Shown here: positions 1-8,500 of the stretch, in pieces | Numbering within the stretch: position 1 is the first letter of the stretch | How the letters are laid out: each line of letters begins with the position of its first letter | Source of the DNA: Rhodocyclaceae bacterium | Lineage (GTDB): Bacteria > Pseudomonadota > Gammaproteobacteria > Burkholderiales > Rhodocyclaceae | Assembly (NCBI GenBank): GCA_024709955.1 | Contig: JANJVS010000147.1 | Location: forward strand, 1-36,660 | Length of the DNA: 36,660 nucleotides | Reading direction: 5' to 3' | Made by a program: the position numbers and the translations under genes | Notes under the pieces: generated by a model | What the model saw: the letters and a program-made list of their open reading frames with translations, nothing else | Told to the model about the DNA's origin: nothing | Databases searched by the model: none

Positions 1-2
1 AG

Positions 3-37
3 AAAAAACGGCCGACCCGGTATGCCCGGGCCGGCCG
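3..37 (-). terminator. Rho-independent terminator of the qmo/hdr operon
   Basis: Read on the minus strand, a GC-rich hairpin (arms at 25-37 and 9-20, loop of about 4-5 bases, one G-T wobble) is followed directly by a run of six T (positions 8-3). It starts 22 bases after the hdrB stop codon and should end the operon. Seen directly in sequence. Confidence 0.85.
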
Positions 38-59
38 CAGTCCCCTTTGAAGCGTGCTT

Positions 60-956
60 TTACTTGCCCGCGATCTTTTCCAGCTTCTCGGCGCGGATCA
101 GCTGGCCGTCGAGGCCGGCTTGCTGCGCCGTGCCGCCGTAGGCCAGGGTCATCAGTTGCGAGTAATAGACGACGGGCATGTTGAACTTGGTGCCCTGTTT
201 CTTGTTGATTTCCGACTGGTAGATCTCGACGTTGGCCTTGCACAGCTGGCAGGGCGTGACGATCATGTCGGCGCCGTGGTCGTAGGCCGACTCGACGATG
301 TCGCGGATCTGCTTCTGCGCCTTGTCCGGCTCGGAGAAGGCCAGCGCGCCGCCGCAGCAGGTGACCTTCTGGTCGTACTTGACGGCTTCGGCGCCGACGG
401 TCTCGACCATCTTGTCCAGATACAGCGGGTTCTCGAAGGACTCGCCGGCGATGCCGAACGGACGGTTGGTCTGGCAGCCGACGTAGCCGGCGAACTTGAG
501 GCCTTCGAGGGGCTTGACGACCTGCTTCTGCATGGCCTCCCAGCCGATGTCCTCGATCAGCACCTCGACGAAGTGGCGGGCCTTGACCTCGCCCTTGAAG
601 GTCAGGCCGGCTTCCTTGAGTGCTTCGTTGCACTCGGCCAGCAGGCTGTTGTTCTCGTGCAGGCGCTCGGCGGTCTCGCGCGAGGCGAGCCAGCAGGCGG
701 GGCAGACCGAGACCATGTCCTGGCCGGCGAAGTTCTGCTCGGACAGGGCGAGGTTGCGCGCCGACAGGGCCAGGCGCGGCAGCTCGCCGCCCTCGCCGTA
801 GCCGATCGAGGCGCCGCAGCAGTTCCAGTCGGGAATCTCGTTGAGCTGGACGTCGAGCTTCTCGCAGACGACATCGATCGAGCGGATGAAGTTGTCGGCC
901 GAGGCCTTGGCCTGGGACGAGCAGCCGGGGTAAAACGCGTATTGCTTCTTCGACAT
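60..956 (-). CDS. hdrB: Heterodisulfide reductase-like subunit B (HdrB), two CCG domains
   Basis: 298 aa, the usual length for HdrB. Both cysteine-rich CCG modules look complete: the first has YPGC near residue 12, NCCGAS near 47 and CPACW near 85; the second has GCQT, VTCCGG and CQLC. In the family these bind the non-cubane 4Fe-4S clusters that handle disulfide or thiol-level electron transfer. The ATG start is supported by AAGGAG (965-970), which overlaps the hdrC stop, so translation is probably coupled to hdrC. It is last of four genes, qmoA-qmoB-hdrC-hdrB. No signal peptide or membrane segment is visible, so it should be cytoplasmic. Family assignment is firm; the substrate is not known. 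With QmoAB it probably replaces the QmoC membrane subunit of the classical Qmo complex (inference). Confidence 0.9.
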   Translation of the reverse strand: MSKKQYAFYPGCSSQAKASADNFIRSIDVVCEKLDVQLNEIPDWNCCGASIGYGEGGELPRLALSARNLALSEQNFAGQDMVSVCPACWLASRETAERLHENNSLLAECNEALKEAGLTFKGEVKARHFVEVLIEDIGWEAMQKQVVKPLEGLKFAGYVGCQTNRPFGIAGESFENPLYLDKMVETVGAEAVKYDQKVTCCGGALAFSEPDKAQKQIRDIVESAYDHGADMIVTPCQLCKANVEIYQSEINKKQGTKFNMPVVYYSQLMTLAYGGTAQQAGLDGQLIRAEKLEKIAGK

Positions 957-968
957 TCGTTCGTCTCC

Positions 969-1589
969 TTAGGCCAGGCCCTTGCGGCGGTCTTCGATCT
1001 CGCGGGCCTTGGCGATCATCTTGTGGATGCCGCTCTTGTCCTTGCAGGAATGGCCGCCGAGGATTTCCAGCGGGTTGAGGCGCTTGGCCTTCATCAGGCC
1101 GAGGCCGACGCCCTGCATGGCCATGGCGTTCTTGATGCCCTGGCCGAAGCCGTCCTTGAAGTACATCGCCAGCGAGAAGGTCAGCTCATTGACGCGACCG
1201 GTCTTGATGATGTTGTTCCAGAACAGCTTGGCGATGTCGCGCGTCGGCTGGCCCTGCGGGGCGAGGCCGAGGCGGTGCGCGTAGTTGGCCAGGCCGTGCA
1301 TGATGTGCGTGATCGGCAGCTTGCGCGGGCAGCGCACGATGCAGTTGTAGCAGGAGGTGCACATCCACATCGAGTCGGACTGCAGCACTTCCTCGCGCTT
1401 GCCGGCGCGGATCATCATGAAGATCTTCTGCGGCGAGTGCTCCCAGTGCGGGCCGAGCGGGCAGGAGCCGGCGCAGACGCCGCACTGCATGCACATCTTG
1501 ACCATGTGGCCGTCTTCGACGTTCGCCTCGACTTCCTTGAGGAAGTTGTTCTTGTACTTCGCGGCGGCGTTTTGGTTTGCGGTAGTCAT
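969..1589 (-). CDS. hdrC: Heterodisulfide reductase-like subunit C (HdrC), 2x[4Fe-4S]
   Basis: 206 aa. Two ferredoxin-type motifs are visible: CMQCGVCAGSCP near residues 33-44 and CTSCYNCIVRCP near 78-89. This is the HdrC arrangement that passes electrons between the HdrA-type flavoprotein and HdrB. The C-terminal part is soluble, with no fused HdrE-like transmembrane region, so it is HdrC and not QmoC. The ATG at 1589 has AGGA about 11 bases upstream; another ATG at 1597 is out of frame and closes after three codons. It lies 16 bases downstream of qmoB and 12 bases upstream of hdrB in one transcription unit. Confidence 0.9.
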   Translation of the reverse strand: MTTANQNAAAKYKNNFLKEVEANVEDGHMVKMCMQCGVCAGSCPLGPHWEHSPQKIFMMIRAGKREEVLQSDSMWMCTSCYNCIVRCPRKLPITHIMHGLANYAHRLGLAPQGQPTRDIAKLFWNNIIKTGRVNELTFSLAMYFKDGFGQGIKNAMAMQGVGLGLMKAKRLNPLEILGGHSCKDKSGIHKMIAKAREIEDRRKGLA

Positions 1590-1605
1590 ATTGTCATAAC
1601 TCCTA

Positions 1606-3870
1606 TCAGCCGAAGCCCTTCATCGGGGACGGGCCCATTTCCGTGAGCTGCGCCACGTAGTCGTTGATCATCTTGACGACGCGGGCGCTGTCGGTGATCG
1701 CCACTTCCTGCGTCTGCACGCGCTCGGGTTCGAGGCCAAGCTGCTTGAGCGTGTCGTCGATCTTGCTCATGCGGTAGTAGGCCATTTCCGAGCCCTTGAC
1801 GAAGTGGCACTGATAGTCGTCGCCCTTCTTGCAGCCCATCATCATCACGCCGTCGTAGCCGGCGTTGAGCGCGTCGGTGATCCAGATGGTGTTGACCGAG
1901 CCGAGACAGCGCACCGGGATCGCGCGCACGAAGGCCGAGTAGGTCATGCGCTGCACCGCCGCCATGTCGAGCGCCGGGTAGGCGTCGTTCTCGCAGGCGA
2001 GGATCAGGATGCGCGGCTTTTCCTCGAACTCGTCCGGCACGTTGACCGACTTGATCTGCATGCCGACGGTGTCGCAGGAGTAGTTCTCGAAGGAGATCAC
2101 GCGCACCGGGCAGGCGCCCATGCAGGTGCCGCAGCGGCGGCAGCGTTCCTCGTTGAACTTCGGGAAGCGCTTCTCGTCCTCGTCGATGGCGCCGAACGGG
2201 CATTCGACCGTGCAGCGCTTGCACTGGGTGCAGCCTTCGAGGCGGGCCTTCGGGAAGGAGAGGTCCCAGGCGCGCGGATGCGCGGCGCGGCCCTTCTCGA
2301 CGTTTTCGACCGCCTGGATCGCCTTCAGCGCGGCGCCGGTGGCGTCCTCGGTGGCCTGGAACATGTCCATCGGCCGGCGCGTCGGGCCGGCGGCGTAGAT
2401 GCCGGTGCGGCGCGTCTCGTAGGGGAAGCAGATGAAGTGCGAGTCGGCGAAGCCGTACTTGAACTGCGGCATGTCCGGGCCCTGACGGTAGTTCAGGTTG
2501 AGCACGGAGATCTTCTGCAGCGCGGACTTCTTCTCGACCGCCGCCGCGTCGCCGCTTTCGGCGGCGGTCACGGTGGCGGTCCAGTCGTCGAGGTTGACGC
2601 CGGAGGTCGGCACCTGGCCGGTGGCGAGCACGACGAGGTCGGCGTCGGTGCCGGTGTCCTCGTTGAGGATCAGGTCCTTGAACTCGACCTGGCAGCTGTC
2701 GCCGCCCTTGACCGCATTGACCTTGGCCTTGGTGAAGATCACGCCCTTCTGCTGGGCGCTGCGGTAGAAGTCCTCGCCCATGCCCGGCACGCGCAGGTCC
2801 TGGTACATCACGACCGTGTCGATGTCGGGGTTCTGGTCCTTGAAGTACATCGCCTGCTTGATGCTGGTGGCGCAGCAGTGGCCGGAGCAGTATTCGAGGT
2901 GCTGGCCGCTGCCGTTGCCGCCCGTGCCGCGCTGGCCGGCGCACTGCACGAAGACGACGCTCTTGACTTCCTTGCCGTCGGCGCGCTTGATGGCGCCGCC
3001 GTCGGCCGCCTTGGCCATGGCTTCGAGGCCGGCCTGGTCGACCACGTTGGCCTGGCCGCCGCCGAGTTCGGGCAGCTGGTCGAGCGGATAGGTGGTGAAG
3101 CCGGTGGCCTGGACGATGGCGCCGCAGAGCTCCTCGCTGACGCTGCCGGATTCGGCGGCGATCTTCACCGCGAAACGGCCGGGGGCGCCGGCGGTCTCGG
3201 CGACCGTCGAGTTGAGATAGACCTTGATCTTGCCGTTGCCGGAGACCTTGGCGGCCATTTCCGCCACGCCGGTCGGCTGGGCCTCGGCGTAGGGGCCGTT
3301 GAAGGGCACGCGCTTGTGCAGGTTGTTCGCGAAGCCGCCGAGGGCGCCGGTCTTCTCGACCAGCACGACCTCGTAGCCGGCGTCGGCCGCGGCGAGCGCC
3401 GCGGTCATGCCGGACATGCCGCCGCCGACGACGAGGATCTTCTTGCTGGAAGTCTCCTTGACGTTGCCGGCGGGCGCGATCATCTTCTTGACCTCGGCGC
3501 AGCCCATGCGCACGTAGTCCTCGGCCATTTCCTGGCGCACTTCGTCATGGTCGGAGCCTTCGGCGACGACCCAGATCACACCCTCGCGCAGGTTGGCGCG
3601 CGAGATGGCGACGGAGGGGAAGCTGAAGGCCTCGGCCTTGGCGCGGCGCGAGCAGGCGGCGATGCAGACGTGGGTGACGCCGTCGTTGGCGATGTCGTCC
3701 TTGATCATCTGCACGCCTTCGGCGTTGCAGAGGAAGGGGTGCGACTTGATGACGGCCATCTTGCCTTCGGTCTTGGCGACCTTCTCCAGGCCGGCGATGT
3801 CGAGCTGGTCGCCGAGACCGCAGCCGGAGCAGATGTAGGCGGCGTGTTTGGGAGTGGCGGGGGCGTTCAT
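1606..3870 (-). CDS. qmoB: QmoB-like HdrA/MvhD fusion flavoprotein
   Basis: 754 aa. Order of domains: an N-terminal cysteine-bearing region (CSGCG near residue 15), an FAD-binding Rossmann fold beginning VVGGGMSGMTAA near 147, two [4Fe-4S] motifs (CTQCKRCTVECP near 547 and CRRCGTCMGACP near 577), then from about 620 an MvhD-like domain with conserved cysteines (ACEND, GCKKGDDYQC). A fused MvhD domain on an HdrA core is the hallmark of QmoB in the Qmo complex, which links APS reductase to quinone in sulphate reducers and some sulphur oxidisers. It shares a 4-base ATGA overlap with qmoA (3867-3870), implying coupled translation. No apr or sat gene is visible in this window, so the physiological partner is inferred only. 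A generic HdrA annotation is the likely alternative name. Confidence 0.82.
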   Translation of the reverse strand: MNAPATPKHAAYICSGCGLGDQLDIAGLEKVAKTEGKMAVIKSHPFLCNAEGVQMIKDDIANDGVTHVCIAACSRRAKAEAFSFPSVAISRANLREGVIWVVAEGSDHDEVRQEMAEDYVRMGCAEVKKMIAPAGNVKETSSKKILVVGGGMSGMTAALAAADAGYEVVLVEKTGALGGFANNLHKRVPFNGPYAEAQPTGVAEMAAKVSGNGKIKVYLNSTVAETAGAPGRFAVKIAAESGSVSEELCGAIVQATGFTTYPLDQLPELGGGQANVVDQAGLEAMAKAADGGAIKRADGKEVKSVVFVQCAGQRGTGGNGSGQHLEYCSGHCCATSIKQAMYFKDQNPDIDTVVMYQDLRVPGMGEDFYRSAQQKGVIFTKAKVNAVKGGDSCQVEFKDLILNEDTGTDADLVVLATGQVPTSGVNLDDWTATVTAAESGDAAAVEKKSALQKISVLNLNYRQGPDMPQFKYGFADSHFICFPYETRRTGIYAAGPTRRPMDMFQATEDATGAALKAIQAVENVEKGRAAHPRAWDLSFPKARLEGCTQCKRCTVECPFGAIDEDEKRFPKFNEERCRRCGTCMGACPVRVISFENYSCDTVGMQIKSVNVPDEFEEKPRILILACENDAYPALDMAAVQRMTYSAFVRAIPVRCLGSVNTIWITDALNAGYDGVMMMGCKKGDDYQCHFVKGSEMAYYRMSKIDDTLKQLGLEPERVQTQEVAITDSARVVKMINDYVAQLTEMGPSPMKGFG

Positions 3871-5156
3871 GCGGATGCCTCCGTGGATGCGGTTTTATGG
3901 ATCACTTGAATCGCCTTGAGGCTGGCGGCGGTGGCGCTTTGCACCGCGCGGTTGACGTCGAGCGGGCTGGCGGCGCTGCCGGCGCCGAACATGCCGCCGC
4001 TCTTCGAGCCTTCGATGAAGTTCGAGGAGTCGAGCACGAGGTCGTCGGGCAGCTTGACGCCGGTGACCTCGGGCTCCATGCCGACGGCCAGCACGACGAG
4101 GTCGTGCTCGGTGGCGTAGCGCTGGTAGCCTTCGGTGTTCACGCCGTGCAGGATCGGGTTGCCGTTCTCCTCGTTGAGGGCGATGCGCGCCACCTTCGAC
4201 TTGACGAAGCTGACGGTCGGGTCCTTGTACACGTTGGCGTAGAAGTCCTCGAAGCGGTCGATGGCGCGGATGTCGATGTAGTAGACCGTCGACTTGCCCT
4301 CGTCGCCGCAGGCTTCGCGCACGTACTGGGTCTGCTTGAGCGAGGCCATGCAGCAGATGCGCGAGCAGTGGCGCAGGTGGTTCTCGTCGCGCGAGCCGGC
4401 GCACTGGATGAAGGCGATGTTCTTCGCTTCCTTGCCGTCCGAGGGACGCAGCAGCTTGCCGCCCGTGGGGCCGCGCACGTCGGCGAGGCGCTCGAATTCG
4501 AGGCTGGTGATGACGTTCGGGATGCGATCGTAGCCGTAGGGCTGGATCTTGGCCGCGTCGTAGGGACGCCAGCCGGTCGCCCAGACCACGCTGCCGACCT
4601 TGAGTTCGACGGTCTCTTCCTGCATGCCGAGATCGACGGCGTTCACCTTGCAGGCGGCCTTGGCGGCCTCGCCGTCGGGGGTGCCGACAATGGAGGGATC
4701 GATCACATAGCGCTGCGGGTAGGCCATGCCGTGGGGCAGGTAGGCGGCCTTGACCTTGTCCAGGCCGTAGTTGGCCGGGTTGGGAATCTCGGCGTTCACC
4801 GCCTTGCCGCAGTCGCCGCAGGCGGTGCAGTTTTCATTCACGAAGCGCGGCTTGATCTTCAGCGTGACGGTGTAGTCGCCGCGCGTGCCGGAGACGGCGG
4901 CCACCTCGGTCATCGTCATGACGCGGACGTTGGGATTGCCGCGGATGCGCTTCAGGTTGATTTCCAGCCCGCAGGTGGGGTGGCACATCTTGGGGAAATA
5001 GCGATACAGCAGGGAAGTGCGGCCGCCCAGGGTGGGGGTTTTTTCCGCGAGGATCACCTGCTTGCCGCATTCGGCCGCTTCGAGAGCCGCCGTCATGCCG
5101 GCGATACCGCCGCCGACGACCAGGATGGTCTGGTTGGTTGCGATTGAAGCCGTCAT
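3867..5156 (-). CDS. qmoA: QmoA-like HdrA-family FAD protein
   Basis: 429 aa, matching the short HdrA-like QmoA and shorter than methanogen HdrA. The FAD site VVGGGIAGMTAALEA lies near residues 13-27, followed by EKTPTLGGRTS. Cysteine clusters include CHPTCG near 58-63, CTACGDC near 110-116 and a second set around CAGSRDENHLRHCSRICC near 252-269. It is the first gene of qmoA-qmoB-hdrC-hdrB. The ATG has GGAGG four bases upstream (5161-5165). QmoA and QmoB together form the soluble flavoprotein half of the Qmo complex; having hdrCB in place of qmoC is reported for Gram-positive sulphate reducers and some sulphur-oxidising proteobacteria. Direction of electron flow cannot be read from sequence. 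Confidence 0.82.
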   Translation of the reverse strand: MTASIATNQTILVVGGGIAGMTAALEAAECGKQVILAEKTPTLGGRTSLLYRYFPKMCHPTCGLEINLKRIRGNPNVRVMTMTEVAAVSGTRGDYTVTLKIKPRFVNENCTACGDCGKAVNAEIPNPANYGLDKVKAAYLPHGMAYPQRYVIDPSIVGTPDGEAAKAACKVNAVDLGMQEETVELKVGSVVWATGWRPYDAAKIQPYGYDRIPNVITSLEFERLADVRGPTGGKLLRPSDGKEAKNIAFIQCAGSRDENHLRHCSRICCMASLKQTQYVREACGDEGKSTVYYIDIRAIDRFEDFYANVYKDPTVSFVKSKVARIALNEENGNPILHGVNTEGYQRYATEHDLVVLAVGMEPEVTGVKLPDDLVLDSSNFIEGSKSGGMFGAGSAASPLDVNRAVQSATAASLKAIQVIHKTASTEASA

Positions 5157-5251
5157 CGAGCCTCCGTGGAGTGATGGTGCTGGGAAAACGAATTCGGACC
5201 AAGCGCCTGCCCGCGGAGGCCGGCAGCATGCTCAATCCAAAAGGGTGCGCG

Positions 5252-5294
5252 ATTCTAGCCGCCATTCCCGGAGCGGGTTTATGTTCCAGATCAA
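5252..5294 (-). promoter_or_regulatory. Candidate FNR/ANR-type class II promoter of qmoA
   Basis: Plus-strand bases 5281-5294 (ATGTTCCAGATCAA) match the FNR palindrome TTGAT-N4-ATCAA at 8 of 10 half-site positions, with one half perfect. On the minus strand a TAGAAT -10 box lies at 5257-5252 (5 of 6 to consensus). That puts the start of transcription near 5246 and the FNR site centred 41.5 bases upstream, the standard spacing for a class II activator. No good -35 hexamer is visible, as expected for such a promoter. The leader would be about 90 bases. Sites seen; regulation inferred. Confidence 0.45.
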
Positions 5295-5387
5295 AAGGCG
5301 GGCTAAATGTTCCTATGGATAAATAGAAGCAGCGAATACGAGGCGGCATGGGCCTTGCGGCCCGCCGGACCTGGCGGCGGCGCATTC

Positions 5388-5416
5388 TTGGCTTGAATGG
5401 TGCGCTGCACTAAATC
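5388..5416 (+). promoter_or_regulatory. Weak candidate sigma-70 promoter for pyc
   Basis: TTGGCT (5388-5393), a 17-base spacer and TAAATC (5411-5416) would start transcription near 5423. The hexamers match consensus at only 4 and 3 positions, so this is a tentative call. Confidence 0.22.
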
Positions 5417-5432
5417 TATTGGTCAGGGGGGC

Positions 5433-5488
5433 GGGGAAATGGCAAAGTCGCGCGCTTTGCGTGGTTTTTCTCCCCAACAGCTTTTTTT
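5433..5488 (+). promoter_or_regulatory. Hairpin in the pyc leader followed by a T tract
   Basis: GGGGA (5433-5437) can pair with TCCCC (5471-5475) around an inner GCAAAG/CTTTGC stem (5442-5447, 5455-5460). A run of seven T follows at 5482-5488, 24 bases before the pyc ATG. It could act as an attenuator or be incidental; the T run is not directly adjacent to the stem. Confidence 0.25.
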
Positions 5489-5511
5489 ATGCATTTTCGC
5501 CAGATTCAATC

Positions 5512-8500
5512 ATGAAACAGATCCGCAGCCTTCTCGTCGCCAACCGAAGCGAAATCGCCATCCGCGTCCTGCGCGCCGCCAGCGAAATGGGCATCCGCAC
5601 CGTCGCGATTTATTCCAACGAAGACCGCTTCGCCCTGCACCGCTTCAAGGCGGACGAATCCTACCTCGTCGGCGCTGGCAAGAAGCCGATCGCGGCCTAT
5701 CTGGACATCGACGACATCATCCGCGTCGCCAAGGAGGCGCACGTGGACGCGATCCACCCCGGCTACGGCTTCCTCTCGGAGAACCCCGACTTCGCCGATG
5801 CCTGCGCCCGCGCCGGCATCGCCTTCATCGGCCCCAAGGCCGACGTGATGCGCCTGCTGGGCAACAAGGTTTCGGCGCGCGAGCTGGCCGAGCGTGCCGG
5901 CGTTCCAGTTGTACCGGCGACCGGCGCCTTGCCGCGCGATCTGGCGGAAGCGAAGAAGCAAGCCGCCGCCGTCGGCTATCCGCTGATGCTCAAGGCGAGC
6001 TGGGGCGGCGGCGGGCGCGGCATGCGCGTGGTCGAGACCGAGGCCGACCTCGGCCCGGCGATGGAAGTGGCGCGCCGCGAGGCCGCCGCCGCCTTCGGCA
6101 ACGACGAGGTCTATCTGGAGAAGCTGGTGCGCCGTGCGCGCCACGTCGAGGTCCAGGTCATGGGCGACACCCACGGCAATCTCGTGCATCTGTTCGAGCG
6201 CGACTGCTCGGTGCAGCGCCGCAACCAGAAGGTCGTCGAGCGCGCCCCGGCGCCCTACCTTTCCGACGCGCGCCGCGCCGAACTCTGCGCGGCGGCCCTC
6301 AAGCTGGCCAGGGCGGCGAACTACACCCACGCCGGCACCGTCGAGTTCCTGATGGACGCCGACACCGACCAGTTCTACTTCATCGAGGTGAACCCGCGCA
6401 TCCAGGTCGAGCACACCGTCACCGAGCTGGTCACCGGCGTGGACGTCGTCAAGGCGCAGATCCGCATCTCGGAGGGCGCGACGATCGGCGCGGAGGATTC
6501 CTACGTGCCGCGGCAGGAGGAGGTGAAGCTCAACGGCCATGCCCTGCAGTGCCGCGTCACCACCGAGGACCCGGAGAACAACTTCACGCCCGACTACGGC
6601 CGCATCAACGTCTATCGCAGCCCGGCCGGTTTCGGCATCCGCCTCGACGGCGGCACGGCCTACGCCGGCGCGGTGATCACGCCCTACTACGACTCGCTGC
6701 TGGTCAAGGTCACCGCCTGGGGCCACAGCCCCGACGAGGCGGCGCGCCGCATGGACCGCGCGCTGCGCGAGTTCCGCGTGCGTGGCCTCTCCTCCAACCT
6801 GCTGTTCCTCGAAAACGTCGTCGCCCACCCGCTGTTCCGCTCGGGCGAATGCACCACGCGCTTCATCGACGAGACGCCGGAGCTGTTCAAGTTCCAGAAG
6901 CGGCGCGACCGCGCCACGCGCCTGCTCAAGTTCCTCGGCGACGTGATGGTGAACGGCAACACGGAAATGAAGGGGCGCACCGTGCCCGCGCTGCCCCTGG
7001 CCAGACCGATCAAGCCGGCGGGCATCGACCTGTCCGCCGCGCCGCCGCCCGGCACGCGCGACCGGCTCAAGGCGCTCGGTGCGCAGAAGTTCTCCGCGTG
7101 GATGCGCGACGAGCAGCGCGTGCTGCTCACCGACACGACGATGCGCGACGCACACCAGTCGCTGTTCGCCACGCGCATGCGCACCCACGACCTCACCGAG
7201 ATCGCGCCGCACTACGCGCGCCTGCTGCCCGAGCTGTTCTCGCTCGAATGCTGGGGCGGCGCCACCTTCGACGTCGCGATGCGCTTCCTCAAGGAAGACC
7301 CGTGGGAGCGCCTGGCGCGCCTGCGCGAGGCCGTGCCGAACGTGCTGTTCCAGATGCTGCTGCGCGGCTCCAACGCCGTGGGCTACACCAGCTACTCCGA
7401 CAACGTGGTGCGCTACTTCGTGCAGCAGGCCGCCAAGGAAGGCATCGACGTCTTCCGCGTCTTCGACTCGCTCAACTGGGTCGACAACATGCGCGTCTCG
7501 ATGGACGCGGTGATCGAGTCCGGCGCGCTCTGCGAGGGCACGATTTGCTACACCGGCGACATCTTCGACACGGCCCGCCCCAAGTACAACCTCAAGTACT
7601 ACGTGGACCTCGCCAAGCAGCTCGAAAAGGCCGGCGCCCACATCATCGCCATCAAGGACATGGCGGGCGTCTGCAAGCCGCGCGCGATCCGCGAACTGGT
7701 CAAGACCCTGAAGCAGGAGGTCGGCCTGCCGCTGCACTTCCACACCCACGACACCAGCGGCATCGCCGCCGCCTCGGTGCTGGCCGCGGTCGAGGCCGGC
7801 TGCGACGCGGTGGACGGCGCGCTCGACAGCATGAGCGGCCTCACCTCGCAGCCCAACCTCGGCGCCATCGCCGCCGCCCTGAGCGGCACGGAGCGCGACC
7901 CCGGCGTGAACTTCGACGCCATGCAAAGCCTGTCGCACTACTGGGAAGGCGTGCGCCGCCAGTACGCGCCCTTCGAGGCCGACATCCGCTCCGGCACCGC
8001 CGACGTCTATCGCCACGAGATGCCCGGCGGCCAATACACCAACCTGCGCGAGCAGGCGCGCGCCATGGGCATCGAGCACCGCTGGGGCGAGGTCTCCCAG
8101 GCCTACGCCGACGTGAACCTGCTGTTCGGCGACATCGTCAAGGTCACGCCGACCTCCAAGGTCGTCGGTGACCTGGCGCTGTTCATGGTCGCCAACGGCC
8201 TCACGCCGGAGGACGTGAAGAACCCGGCGCGCGAGATCGCCTTCCCCGATTCCGTCATCTCCCTGATGCGCGGCGAGCTGGGCTTCCCGCCCGACGGCTT
8301 CCCCGCCGAGCTGCAGAAGAAGGTGCTCAAGGGCGAGGCGCCGCTCCAGGGCCGCGCCGGCGACTCGCTGCCGCCCGTGGACCTCGAAGCCAAGCGCGCC
8401 GAGGCCGAGGCCGCCACCGGCCGCAAGATCGGCGACACCGATCTCGCCTCCTACCTGATGTACCCGAAGGTCTTCAAGGACTACGCCGCCCACCGCGCCC

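Larger units (their letters stand above)
5157..5511. other. 355-base divergent intergenic region between qmoA and pyc
   Basis: The only gene-free stretch above 300 bases. It holds the candidate qmoA promoter on the left, a short GGGCC/GGCCC hairpin at 5350-5363, and on the right a weak plus-strand promoter and hairpin leading into pyc. I see no credible small gene here: short open frames lack ribosome sites or run on as shadows of pyc. Confidence 0.6.

Noticed and set aside
54-1646. Long plus-strand open frame (530 codons) opposite hdrB and hdrC
   Set aside because: It mirrors two strongly recognised genes, is low in complexity, and arises because high-GC coding DNA leaves the other strand open.
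5440-8171. ATG at 5439 with a G-rich region upstream as an alternative pyc-region gene
   Set aside because: It runs in a different frame from pyc and becomes an arginine-rich shadow; no family resemblance.
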